The notes beneath the pieces are model-generated. The model made no database searches and was not told where the DNA came from. It worked only from the letters and a program-made list of their open reading frames with translations. Position numbers and translations under genes: made by a program. Source: JBEKDJ01 sp050014415 (lineage in GTDB: Bacteria; Desulfobacterota; BSN033; UBA1163). From it: a stretch of DNA of 15,999 nt. Positions 7,701-15,400 of the stretch are shown here, in pieces (the stretch's first letter is position 1; each line of letters begins with the position of its first letter). The stretch lies in contig JBEKDJ010000087.1 of NCBI GenBank assembly GCA_050014415.1, positions 1-15,999 on the forward strand. Direction: 5' to 3'.

Positions 7701-7995
7701 CATTCAGGTTGAATCTGCCGAGTATTATTCTCTCAAAAATGGGAAGAGAGTTTGCTTTGAAGGATCTGAGCTGAAGGCAAGAGAAGCCAAGCTCCATGAG
7801 ATCCTGAAGACCATCGCTGCAAGCATTGAGGACGGAATTTTTATTGCTGTACCGGGCGGCCAGTGCGGATATTGTGAGTTGAAAATAATCTGTGGGACCT
7901 GGACTGAAATACTTTTCGAGCGAAAGGCAAAGGATCCGAGAGTGAAGAGATACTTAGAGATGCTTGAAGAAGAGGCTGAAGAGAGCGAGGAATGA
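4720..7995 (+). CDS. addB: AddB-like ATP-dependent nuclease subunit
   Basis: This 1091-residue protein is the likely AddB/RexB half of the AddAB helicase-nuclease, which resects double-strand DNA ends for recombination. The helicase half is degenerate. The N-terminus (RILVSGDYSALESL) has no GKT Walker A motif, while relics of motifs V (NLMAARGVPFRMVIIPGM, about 564-581) and VI (EERLLYRLAIGAAKEKL, about 625-641) remain. The C-terminal PD-(D/E)XK nuclease is complete: GRIDRID with Asp941, then RDYKTGK with Asp956 and Lys958. Cys789 (SCPYQYL) with Cys1049, Cys1052 and Cys1058 (CGYC...C) match the AddB 4Fe-4S pattern. The TTG start is forced by an in-frame TAA at 4708-4710 and is preceded by GAGGT (4711-4715). 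The gene overlaps the next by ATGA, so translation is probably coupled. Confidence 0.9.
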   Translation: MSKTRPDARILVSGDYSALESLFVKEVRSVREQDPFNPLLILISSKLLGLHLRRLLAEERVSHFNLQFRTLEEFAREVSTPNLLSQGKTEISSHADELIIGHISKSLAEKEKGFYFHDITDHPGFHRAILATLKDLKDACLSPEQMDHILSDTKIAKQVHLQKLKDLLSLWKAYEKRLGELGWYDESDVMISACQWVKDSIYLKQTPRMIIYGFYDFNIVQKRLLQACLNEKETIVFLPYEPTHAFEYVKPTWNWLKDNGFKETSTEIPETNRRIQPLGHLCHHLFNDGKPVEIPPDVIQIVSAPGEPREVREVIREILRASQEKEIAFHEIGILLRAPEEYSRLFRETFDGLGINPYLREGLPLIETPAGRSLLMLLNSINRNFSRQSVIEFATFAKLLSDRFSTEKEFPLTPSQWDAISIHAGIVEGQKEWEERLGRLRESWIKKGEEEEEGEGRGRFHKGDIVAIDQLIRFTKELFKFLRQLAASNTWNGKVAALLGAFDGLVEQDEESILVKQAIERLSELDVTGIPPSQADFTRLVEEVVQEEVIPTGRFQRNGPTVVNLMAARGVPFRMVIIPGMAEKSFPPLIRQDAILLDQERKILNRSLDGKETEPLPLKTEGRLEEERLLYRLAIGAAKEKLILSFPRIEIGTGKERLPSSFLLASVKALTGESTDFQKFEKFPGFVLIPLSEIAVKSPEKALDEVEFDISTGRQKLEQKKAEALLYLRELSPFFGRGLQLESSRWGKKVFTGFEGLLSSKEALQILQERHSIFEKSISPTRLETYASCPYQYLLNVIMGIEALTEPEKEATINPLDKGTLVHSILWKFFTDLKKERGSSLRLEPKDLERLLEIANKEFIEFEQMGVTGYSMLWEVEKRKIRDNLVDFFKEELNETEFIPTYFEVRYGMKPLDFQESEISTEEPVSLKLAGKTVNLKGRIDRIDLTKDGNRARVRDYKTGKVLAKANDFQGGTTLQLPLYLYAARQLLGRLHKGIQVESAEYYSLKNGKRVCFEGSELKAREAKLHEILKTIAASIEDGIFIAVPGGQCGYCELKIICGTWTEILFERKAKDPRVKRYLEMLEEEAEESEE

Positions 7996-10900
7996 AATCT
8001 GAGGCAAAGTTCATAGACCAGGAACAGCGGGACAGAGCAGCTCAAGACATTTCTGAAAGTTACATCATTGAGGCAGCAGCAGGAACAGGCAAAACCACTG
8101 TGCTTGTCACCCGTATTATCAATCTGATCAAGGCAGGTGAGGCATGCCTGGAAGAGGTCGTAGCGATTACCTTTACGGAAAAGGCCGCTGCCGAGTTAAA
8201 GGTGAAGTTGCGGCAGGAACTGGAAAGGGTGTCCCAAACTGTTCCCAGTGGTGATGAAAATAGGCGAATTTCCGAGGCCATTTCTGACCTGGAGAGGATG
8301 CAGGTGACGACGATTCACTCTTTCTGCGGTTCTTTGCTCCGGGAGCGGCCGGTCGAGGCAGGACTCGACCCTAATTTTGAAGTCGCGGATGACCTGACAG
8401 CTTCGCTCGTCCAGGCAGAGGTCTGGGAGGAGTGGCTGGAAAAGCAGATGGATGCAAACGATCCCGCCTTGCGCCGTGCCGTGCTCATTGGAATCACACC
8501 GGAACAGATACGCAAGATCAGCCAATTCTTGTTGGGAAACCACGATGTGCTTCAGTACCTACCATCTCCTCCTTCCCTTGAAGAAGTGGAGAAATCAATT
8601 GGGCAATTTATTAAATCGTTTCAAAAAAGTGTCAATTCCCTGAACCCTTTGAAGAGACATTGCAAGAATCCGGATGAAGATAAAGCGGCCCTTAAAATTA
8701 ATCACTTGAACGAGCAGTTACTCAAGTTGCAATCAGTCCCCCAAGAAGAGAAGGGGGCCTTCATCTTTAAAGAGATCTATATTGGTTCTTCTAAGCCGGG
8801 AAACCAGAAGAACTGGGAAGGCAAAGGATATCTTGAAGATGTTCGAAAAGAGATGGATCAACTCTTACAGACCCATGAGGAGGTCAGATCAACCATCGCC
8901 GATTCAGTTATGGCGGCACTGGCAGAACGGTTAATCGACTATATCAAGGCCTATGAGCAGGCTAAACGAGAACGAAACCTACTCGACTTCAACGATCTTC
9001 TTATGGTTGCCAGAAGCATGCTTAAGGAACACCCCCAAGTCCGGAAATACTTCCGTGATCGTTACAAATTCTTGCTGGTGGACGAATTCCAGGACACCGA
9101 TCCCCTTCAGGCAGAGATCGTCTTTTTCCTTTCGGAGGAGGAAAAGGGAAAGGCAAAAGAGTGGAAGGATGTCCGGGTTTCACCGAAGCGTCTCTTTCTC
9201 GTAGGTGATCCCAAGCAGAGCATCTACCGATTCCGTCGTGCTGACATTGAAATGTACGAAGAAGCCAAGAAACGGATGGGGGAGGGCCGGCTTCTTAACA
9301 TTTCTCAGAACTTCCGGTGCGCACCCTCTATTGTCCGTGTGGTGAACAGGATTTTTCAGGATCTGATAAAGCCTCCAGAGGATGGTCAATACCAACCAGG
9401 ATATGTTCCACTCCATTTTGGCCGTAAGAAAGGAACTGTCCCACCCGAACACGGCATAGTGCTCCTCTATCCGCCAAGAAATGAAAATATCGTGTTGGAA
9501 AGAGCTGAGGATCGCCGTTTATGGGAGTCTCGCTGTATCGCTTCTTTCATTCAAAAGCTGGTTGACGAAGAGAAGTGGCAGGTGTGGGACGACTCTGACC
9601 AATCCTTCCGTCCTATCATGTTCAAGGATATTGCCATCCTGATGCGGACATATACTCCCTTAAATCCCCTGGAAGAAGCTTTGAGATCCTATGAAGTGGA
9701 TTATCGGGTAGTTGGTGGAAAATATTTCTACAAGCGCCAGGAGGTGCAGCAGCTCCTGGCTGTTCTCCAGGCAATTGATAACCCTAATGATAAGGTTGCT
9801 CTGGTGGCGGCGCTGCGTTCGCCCTTCTTCGGGACCTCTGACGAAGAGCTGTTTATGTTTCATGCCGGAGGTGGAAACTTAAATTACTTGCAGGAGGCTC
9901 AGGGGACCGTATTAGAGCAGCCTTTCCGTCTCCTTCGAGAACTCCACGAGATACGAAATCGGGCAAGTGTTGCCGCTCTTTTGAAGAGACTCTATGAGGC
10001 AACGAGTGCATTGGTTCTATTCCTCTTAAAGCCACAGGGAGAGCAGAGGGTTGCGAATCTCATGAAGATCGGTGATGTTGCCCGTGCTTTGAATGAAAGA
10101 GGAGTGCTCAGTTTCAGGGGCTTTGTCCATTGGCTTTCTGAAAGAAGGGAAGAAGAGGCTGAAGAGGAAGAACCCCCCACGCTCGAAAGGGGTGATAATT
10201 TCGTTCGTCTTTTGACGATTTATAGAGCCAAGGGACTGGAATTCCCTGTGGTCATCATGACGGACCTTACCCATAAACCATCCGGTCGCGAGAATTTTAT
10301 CATCGACCGAAACGGAGAGCGGATCGCCATTAAGGTTGGCCCTAAAGATAGTGGCTTCCAGACAGCTAATTATGAAGAGCTGAGCCAGTGGGAAGAAAAG
10401 CGTGGGGAGGCAGAGGAGCGGCGTCTCCTTTATGTAGGGATGACGCGGGCACGAGACTTCTTAGTTTTACCTATTAACTGGGTGAAGGAGAAAAAAGGGG
10501 AGAAGCAGGTCCCCGAAGATAGTTTTCTGGGCTATGTTCAACCGTATGTGACCATGCCTGATAAAGTCTCATTTGGAAAGTGGAACGAAGACATGATGTT
10601 TTACGATACGAGCAAGCTTGAACTTGAACCCGAAGAGACACCTCCTTTCCGATCGCCGTTGAGTCCTGAGATGAAAGGGGGGCAAGCTTCGAGATTAGTG
10701 CTATCTCAAAGGCAGAAGTGGAAGGCGGCACAGGAGGATTTGAAGAAGCGAGCGGGAATGGGCCGACCGATCACCACAGCCACGGAAAAGGTTTCAGAAT
10801 TTGAAAAGGATGATGAGTGGGTGATCTCTTCTGTGACCGGAGCAGAGGGAGCGATCTTCGGGAAACTTGTTCACCGACTTTTTGAGAAGGTGGACTGGAG

Positions 10901-11318
10901 CCAGCATGGTTTGGTTGAGAAGATGGCAGAGATTGAAGGGAAAGACCTTGGGGCAACAGGACCCATGATAAAAAGGGCAGGGGAGATGGTAAGAGAAACA
11001 CTCAATTCTCCAATTCTTCAGAGAGTTATTAAATCGGGCAATTACCAAAAAGAAGTTCCATTTACTTTTAAGAATAATGGAACCATTTTTGAAGGAGTGA
11101 TGGATGTAGTTTTTAAAGAAGAGGATGGCCTGGCGGTTCTTGATTTTAAGACGGATTTAGTAAAAAAGGACGATCTAAACTCAAAAATTGAACATTACAA
11201 ACCACAGGCTCGGGTTTATTCAGATGCTATCAATACTATCTTCGGTGAACCCCCAAAAGAAGTAATTTTGTTCTTCCTTCATTTGATGGAACCAGTTTCG
11301 GTTGAATTTGGTGAATAA
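7992..11318 (+). CDS. addA: AddA-like helicase-nuclease subunit (UvrD family)
   Basis: This 1108-residue protein is a superfamily 1A helicase fused to a RecB-type nuclease, the AddA pattern. Walker A is AAAGTGKTT (residues 28-36). Motif Ia-like text is AITFTEKAAAEL. Walker B is LLVDEFQDTDPLQ with Asp364-Glu365. GDPKQSIYRFRRAD follows as motif III, and EERRLLYVGMTRA (808-820) is motif VI. The C-terminal nuclease has GVMDVVF (Asp1038) and LDFKTD (Asp1051, Lys1053). It would supply the translocation motor and one of the two nuclease sites of the complex, with the AddB-like protein upstream supplying the other. The ATG overlaps the stop of that gene by 4 bases, the usual sign of coupled translation of subunits. 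RecBCD is less likely because no RecC- or RecD-like gene is present and the B-like partner has its own nuclease. Confidence 0.93.
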   Translation: MKSEAKFIDQEQRDRAAQDISESYIIEAAAGTGKTTVLVTRIINLIKAGEACLEEVVAITFTEKAAAELKVKLRQELERVSQTVPSGDENRRISEAISDLERMQVTTIHSFCGSLLRERPVEAGLDPNFEVADDLTASLVQAEVWEEWLEKQMDANDPALRRAVLIGITPEQIRKISQFLLGNHDVLQYLPSPPSLEEVEKSIGQFIKSFQKSVNSLNPLKRHCKNPDEDKAALKINHLNEQLLKLQSVPQEEKGAFIFKEIYIGSSKPGNQKNWEGKGYLEDVRKEMDQLLQTHEEVRSTIADSVMAALAERLIDYIKAYEQAKRERNLLDFNDLLMVARSMLKEHPQVRKYFRDRYKFLLVDEFQDTDPLQAEIVFFLSEEEKGKAKEWKDVRVSPKRLFLVGDPKQSIYRFRRADIEMYEEAKKRMGEGRLLNISQNFRCAPSIVRVVNRIFQDLIKPPEDGQYQPGYVPLHFGRKKGTVPPEHGIVLLYPPRNENIVLERAEDRRLWESRCIASFIQKLVDEEKWQVWDDSDQSFRPIMFKDIAILMRTYTPLNPLEEALRSYEVDYRVVGGKYFYKRQEVQQLLAVLQAIDNPNDKVALVAALRSPFFGTSDEELFMFHAGGGNLNYLQEAQGTVLEQPFRLLRELHEIRNRASVAALLKRLYEATSALVLFLLKPQGEQRVANLMKIGDVARALNERGVLSFRGFVHWLSERREEEAEEEEPPTLERGDNFVRLLTIYRAKGLEFPVVIMTDLTHKPSGRENFIIDRNGERIAIKVGPKDSGFQTANYEELSQWEEKRGEAEERRLLYVGMTRARDFLVLPINWVKEKKGEKQVPEDSFLGYVQPYVTMPDKVSFGKWNEDMMFYDTSKLELEPEETPPFRSPLSPEMKGGQASRLVLSQRQKWKAAQEDLKKRAGMGRPITTATEKVSEFEKDDEWVISSVTGAEGAIFGKLVHRLFEKVDWSQHGLVEKMAEIEGKDLGATGPMIKRAGEMVRETLNSPILQRVIKSGNYQKEVPFTFKNNGTIFEGVMDVVFKEEDGLAVLDFKTDLVKKDDLNSKIEHYKPQARVYSDAINTIFGEPPKEVILFFLHLMEPVSVEFGE

Positions 11319-11391
11319 GTCGCTCCATTCGACACTGGTTAAATTTTAATAACAGAAGATCAGTAAAATTTGTCAATTTCTTGCCATTTTT

Positions 11392-11415
11392 GGTTAATTT
11401 TGGGCCCAACTAACC
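11392..11415. repeat. Nested inverted repeat centred on TTGGGCCCAA
   Basis: GGTTA (11392-11396) and TAACC (11411-11415) flank a perfect 10-bp palindrome TTGGGCCCAA (11400-11409), separated by ATT and C. The whole can fold as a hairpin with a small asymmetric interior loop. It lies about 75 bases after addA and has no T tract on the + strand, so it is not a classical terminator. It could be a weak terminator, a protein-binding site or a chance palindrome. Confidence 0.4.
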
Positions 11416-11663
11416 TATTATGAAACAAGAATACCTTTCAAATCGGAGGATTATAAACAGTTCTCATAGCATTGGAAATGCTAACCAAAGAAGTATTTCT
11501 CTATTATTTTTGCTATTTTTTCTTATTTTTGGTAGGGTATATCCAACACGCCTGGGGGTAGGGTCTTCTACAAAAAATTTGGGATCAAACTTAAGCCTAT
11601 TCTCAAAAGGAATGGGTTTTTTGTTCTTTAAGTAGTGGTAAGAGAAATGTTCAACGTGTTTGT

Positions 11664-11692
11664 CGCTATGCGCTTTGCCCTCTGCGCTATGC
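11664..11692. repeat. Short degenerate direct repeat, CGCTATGC unit
   Basis: The 8-mer CGCTATGC occurs at 11664-11671 and 11685-11692, with related CGCTTTGC (11671-11678) overlapping the first copy and CTCTG between. This is a small cluster of GCGCT(A/T)TGC-like units in a non-coding region. It may be a degenerate intergenic repeat. The function is unknown. Confidence 0.4.
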
Positions 11693-11742
11693 AATTTATT
11701 ATTGGCTTGAAGAACGCACCCCAGAACAGTTGAAAGGTGAGG

Positions 11743-11765
11743 GTAGTGAATAGTGTAGACACTAC
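11743..11765. promoter_or_regulatory. Operator-like dyad upstream of the right-hand two-gene unit
   Basis: TAGTGT (11751-11756) and ACACTA (11759-11764) form an inverted repeat around a 2-base centre. An overlapping outer pair GTAGTG (11743-11748) and CACTAC (11760-11765) makes TAGTG a repeated unit. The site is about 150 bases before the start of the 11911 gene, the right place for a regulator to bind. No clear -35/-10 pair could be assigned next to it. Confidence 0.35.
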
Positions 11766-11910
11766 ACCAAGGTCCGACACCAATGGTTCTGCATCGGCGC
11801 TGGAGTGAACTTCAACACAATTCAAGAGCATAATGTCGTCCTTCGGTGACAATTTGCGAAAAAGAATCATTGCCATTTTAACCTGCCAGATAAAGGAAGG
11901 AGGATAGCCA

Positions 11911-12471
11911 ATGGAGGCAACCCGCGACACTGAAAGCAGCCAGAAAATCGGTTATGTCGTTGTCGTAAACCGAGGAGAAGAAGGTTACGTAGGGGGTTAT
12001 TTGTGCGTGAATGAACGTGGCGCTCCGATTGAGTTCTGGCATACAACTGAGTCACCTATCAAAATAAACCGCCTTCAGGCACTCCTGTACGGGAAAACCC
12101 TCATGCCCGAACTTATTGGACGACATATTACAGGTACACTGCTGAGCGATGAGCATGGAGAACCTAGGATAAAACCTTCTTTACTTCTTATTAAGGAAGA
12201 AGCAATCCTACATGGCTTCGATGTTCCAGGTATCACTGTAATATTAATAGAACCTTTGGGGTCTTCCCCTACTTTAAACGATGAGTCCACATGCCAACGT
12301 ATTACCACTGGCGCTGGTGAGGTGGTCATACGGTGGAACCAAGAAAGCACAGCAGATGTTAAACAGCTGATTCCGAGGTTAAAGTCCGTGGACGTGTTGG
12401 AACCATTCGAGCGCATTTGCATGCTTTTGGACGAATTGAGCGGCAAGGGACTTGAGAAAAGCAAGGAGTGA
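11911..12471 (+). CDS. Unrecognised 186-residue protein preceding the large right-hand gene
   Basis: The ATG at 11911 is preceded by a strong ribosome binding site, AAGGAAGGAGG around 11894-11904. The protein starts with a disordered polar stretch (1-11), then a probable beta-rich core (KIGYVVVVNRGEEGYVGGYL, about 12-31), followed by NERGAPIEFWHTTE, INRLQALLYGKTL and a helical C-terminus with DVLEPFERICMLLDEL. The pattern GGYL-x-V-N-E-R-G-x-P-I-E-F followed by RLQ-x-LLYG looks like a conserved family, and I have an impression of similar uncharacterised proteins, but I cannot name it. There is no membrane segment, signal peptide or catalytic motif. Its stop is only three bases before the next start and its last codons contain that gene's ribosome binding site, so the two are almost certainly co-expressed and probably act together. 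Confidence 0.85.
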   Translation: MEATRDTESSQKIGYVVVVNRGEEGYVGGYLCVNERGAPIEFWHTTESPIKINRLQALLYGKTLMPELIGRHITGTLLSDEHGEPRIKPSLLLIKEEAILHGFDVPGITVILIEPLGSSPTLNDESTCQRITTGAGEVVIRWNQESTADVKQLIPRLKSVDVLEPFERICMLLDELSGKGLEKSKE

Positions 12472-12474
12472 TTA

Positions 12475-15400
12475 ATGCGTGGCCACCGCAAGTCGATATC
12501 GCTTTACGCTCGAATCGCGATGTGGTTTCTTCGTCTTCAGTGCCTCAATGCGGTAGATGTCAAAGTTCGTGGGTTCTCATACGTCGATGCTGATGTCATT
12601 ACGTTTCCGTTCATGCCGACGACAACAGCGACAAGTTTTACGGACCAGAGTGCAGGGGCTAAGGCAGTATGTGTGAGTCAACTGCTGCCTTCTACTGTGT
12701 CCAAGTGTATACATGGCCATCGGCTGGAGTCATTCTTGCCATCGCTGCTGGTTCGCACGTTTTTGTCAGTTTCTCAATCCACTGTACATGAACCCGGCTT
12801 TGCGATTGCTAAATTAGCATCCCTCGGGTGCTTGTCAGAGGTCCACTCACAAACGCTGGACATTCGCACCATCCAGGAACCTGCTCGAAGTGTCAGATCG
12901 TTTGTGGATGTGGACTTCCCGAGTGCCATTGCTGAACGACATCAGACCGAGTTCTCTCGCGAACCAACTGTTGGATTCTTAATAGAAGGGATATCGACTC
13001 CAAAAGCTCACTTAGAGTCGCCCACCTTCAAGCATAGCACGAGCAAATTCGAGAGGGCAGGGTTAATTTTTGGACCGGCATACACTTCCCCGTTTCCCCT
13101 GCGTCTTACTCCAAGTGAGCAAACTGAACTACTCGCAATGGTTCACAATGACCTCTTGTATCGCATCAACAACGGATTGCGGTTCATTGGCGAAGTCGAT
13201 AAGGGTATTGAGAAGTTCGAACAGCTCAAAGAAGAGATACGCTTGTGGGTGGAGGTGTACGGACTTAAAGCGGCAGCGCCTATGATATGGGCTGAATACC
13301 CTGGAGCGGCAGCATATTTTCTAGTTTCGGCTGCGGTGTATGAGTACGCCCACGGCGAGTATTGGGATTTCGCGCTGAATGCTATTGGTATTCCATCTAC
13401 TCCAATATTCCAACGATATTGGGGACAACGCCTCCTCTGGTTTCTCCATGCTGTTGGCCTGCATCCTTTCGATGGGAGTGGGCTACGTTACGTAGGACCC
13501 ATATTGGCACATGCGATGATCCCCAACGACTGTTTACCGGAATTCTTTGGACAGTTACTGGAACCGGCCGTACGTTTCCCTGCATGGACAGGTCTTTCCC
13601 CTCAGGAGCTCATTGCCGCATGGCTTAGCCACCATGCAAGATTTGTGGGCGTGGATAAGCCTGTGTGGCAGTTCCTGCGCCATGGTGATTGGGTAGCTGA
13701 GGAATTTGTTTCCGAGGCGGTGAGGATGGTAAGGAAACGTTTTGAAACCGGTTTAATACCGCAATCTTCCGAGTTCACGCTTCCACTGCGCATTGTGCAA
13801 CAGTATAGGATCTGGCTGAAACAACAGCCCGAGCCGCCATCACCTCGCAGTCCTTTTCTCAGATTGGACCTCTATTTGGGAATATTGCTCTCGTTTCCCG
13901 AGCAGAGACTGCCCGCCGAATGTGCGGGAGAAATCTGCTCATGGGAAGTCACCGCTGGCGGTCGAAGGTTGCGAGGGCCAAGAAATTATACACAAAGGCG
14001 GGGGGAGGAAGCTGTTTTCAGCGCACCTGAGATTCCTGTTCCTTCTGAAGGGCCCTACGAAATTAAACTGTTGGTTGGTGAGGAAAATGCCGGCGCCTGG
14101 TCTCTCGTAGGCATGACCGTTGGTCGGTCTTGGAAGGCTTTCTCAGGGAGGAATTATAGAGAATTGGATGTCTCGCGCTGCCTTCGCTCAGAACCGACAT
14201 GGATTGTGATCCAAACAGGTAGCACCTTGATCGTTCGAGATTCCTGTGGCACCGCTTTGGCTAATGTGGAAATGCAGCGCTGCCATTTGGGAGAGGAGTG
14301 GATGGGTTACAATGCGATAGAGGTTAACTTGACCACGGCTGCTGGGGTCGAAGTGCTTTGTGGAAATTATAAGGAGTTAATAAATGTTGAACACCCCGAG
14401 GGTGAAGTCGTTTTCACCGGTGGCAACCTGCTCCAGAACGCCGAGAACAGTCCCGACAGTATAACCCTCTTTGGTAACGCACCTCCCAAAGTCTTTTTGC
14501 GAACGAAGCCTGGTGAAGAATCTGCTTCCTTTAAAAACGTGAGGATACGCATTGCCGGTCACGGACCTGAGGGCAGCCACACTCACGAACCGTCCCTGGG
14601 CGACCTCGCATCAGCCTCCCAGATGGAAACGGGTCAGGTCATTATCGATCTTCGGCAAGTAATCCCCTTACAGATATGCCCCGGAGAGATGACGATTATT
14701 CTGTGGTATTGTGGCAGACGATTGGCTGATTATCGGTTCCGCTGGATACCGGGCTTGTGGTGGGAATGGGATCCGGATGGAAGAACCGTGAAAGTGCATG
14801 TGCCTGAAGGAGCAACCCTCTCAGATAGCTGTACAGAAGAAAGCTTACAACCATTGCCATCAGAGGACAGATGGTACATTGCTGACCTTCCCGAGGAACA
14901 CCATCAAAGGGACCTTGTGCTCTCGTGGCAAAAGAGGGGGCTGCTTCCATTTTCAGTCCCTATGCGCCTCCATAGCCCCCGATGGGCTTTCCTCCGTCAC
15001 CCGTCCTCCGACACGCCAGTCTGGCAGGTTAGGCCAATTGAGATCTCCCCTGATGACCTACTTAAGGCAGACAGTCCTTGTGTACTCTTGGAAGCGCGTG
15101 ACATCGTATGGCAAGAGGCTGAATTGCGAGCCCAGTGGATTGGATGTGCAAAAGAAGAGCCAACCGTCGACTTAGAGACTAAAAGGGTTGCACACAATGA
15201 CAGATGGCTGATTCGCCTTGCAAAAATAGCAGATACACTACGAAGGTTTCAGGATTCCGATTCGCGCGTCATAGTTGAAGGAACCATCACTGGTTCTCGT
15301 GAGGCAATGACTATTCAGATATGTGTTATGAGACTTCTATCACCAACGATGTTCCTCTGGTCCGTTCAGTTGGCAGGGTCTTCTTCTCCCGAATGGAGTA

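Larger units (their letters stand above)
11319..11910. other. Gene-poor spacer of about 590 bases between addA and the right-hand unit
   Basis: I see no convincing gene on either strand. The first third is AT-rich with runs of T; the rest is mixed. It holds a nested inverted repeat (11392-11415), degenerate GCGCTATGC-type repeats (11664-11692) and an operator-like dyad (11743-11765), described separately. No T-tract terminator is obvious just after addA. No tRNA, transposase or obvious attachment site is visible, so if the right-hand unit was acquired by transfer, the junction is not marked by a recognised element. Confidence 0.5.

Noticed and set aside
11420..11635. A 71-codon + strand frame in the spacer after addA.
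   Set aside because: No ribosome binding site, low-complexity Leu/Phe-rich middle caused by T runs, and no recognisable domain.
11464..11694. A 76-codon minus-strand frame in the same spacer.
   Set aside because: It overlaps the + strand frame, has no ribosome binding site and no family resemblance; likely chance.
12075..12491. A 138-codon minus-strand frame opposite the 186-residue gene.
   Set aside because: The + strand gene has a strong ribosome binding site and is coupled to the next gene; the minus frame has no supporting signal.
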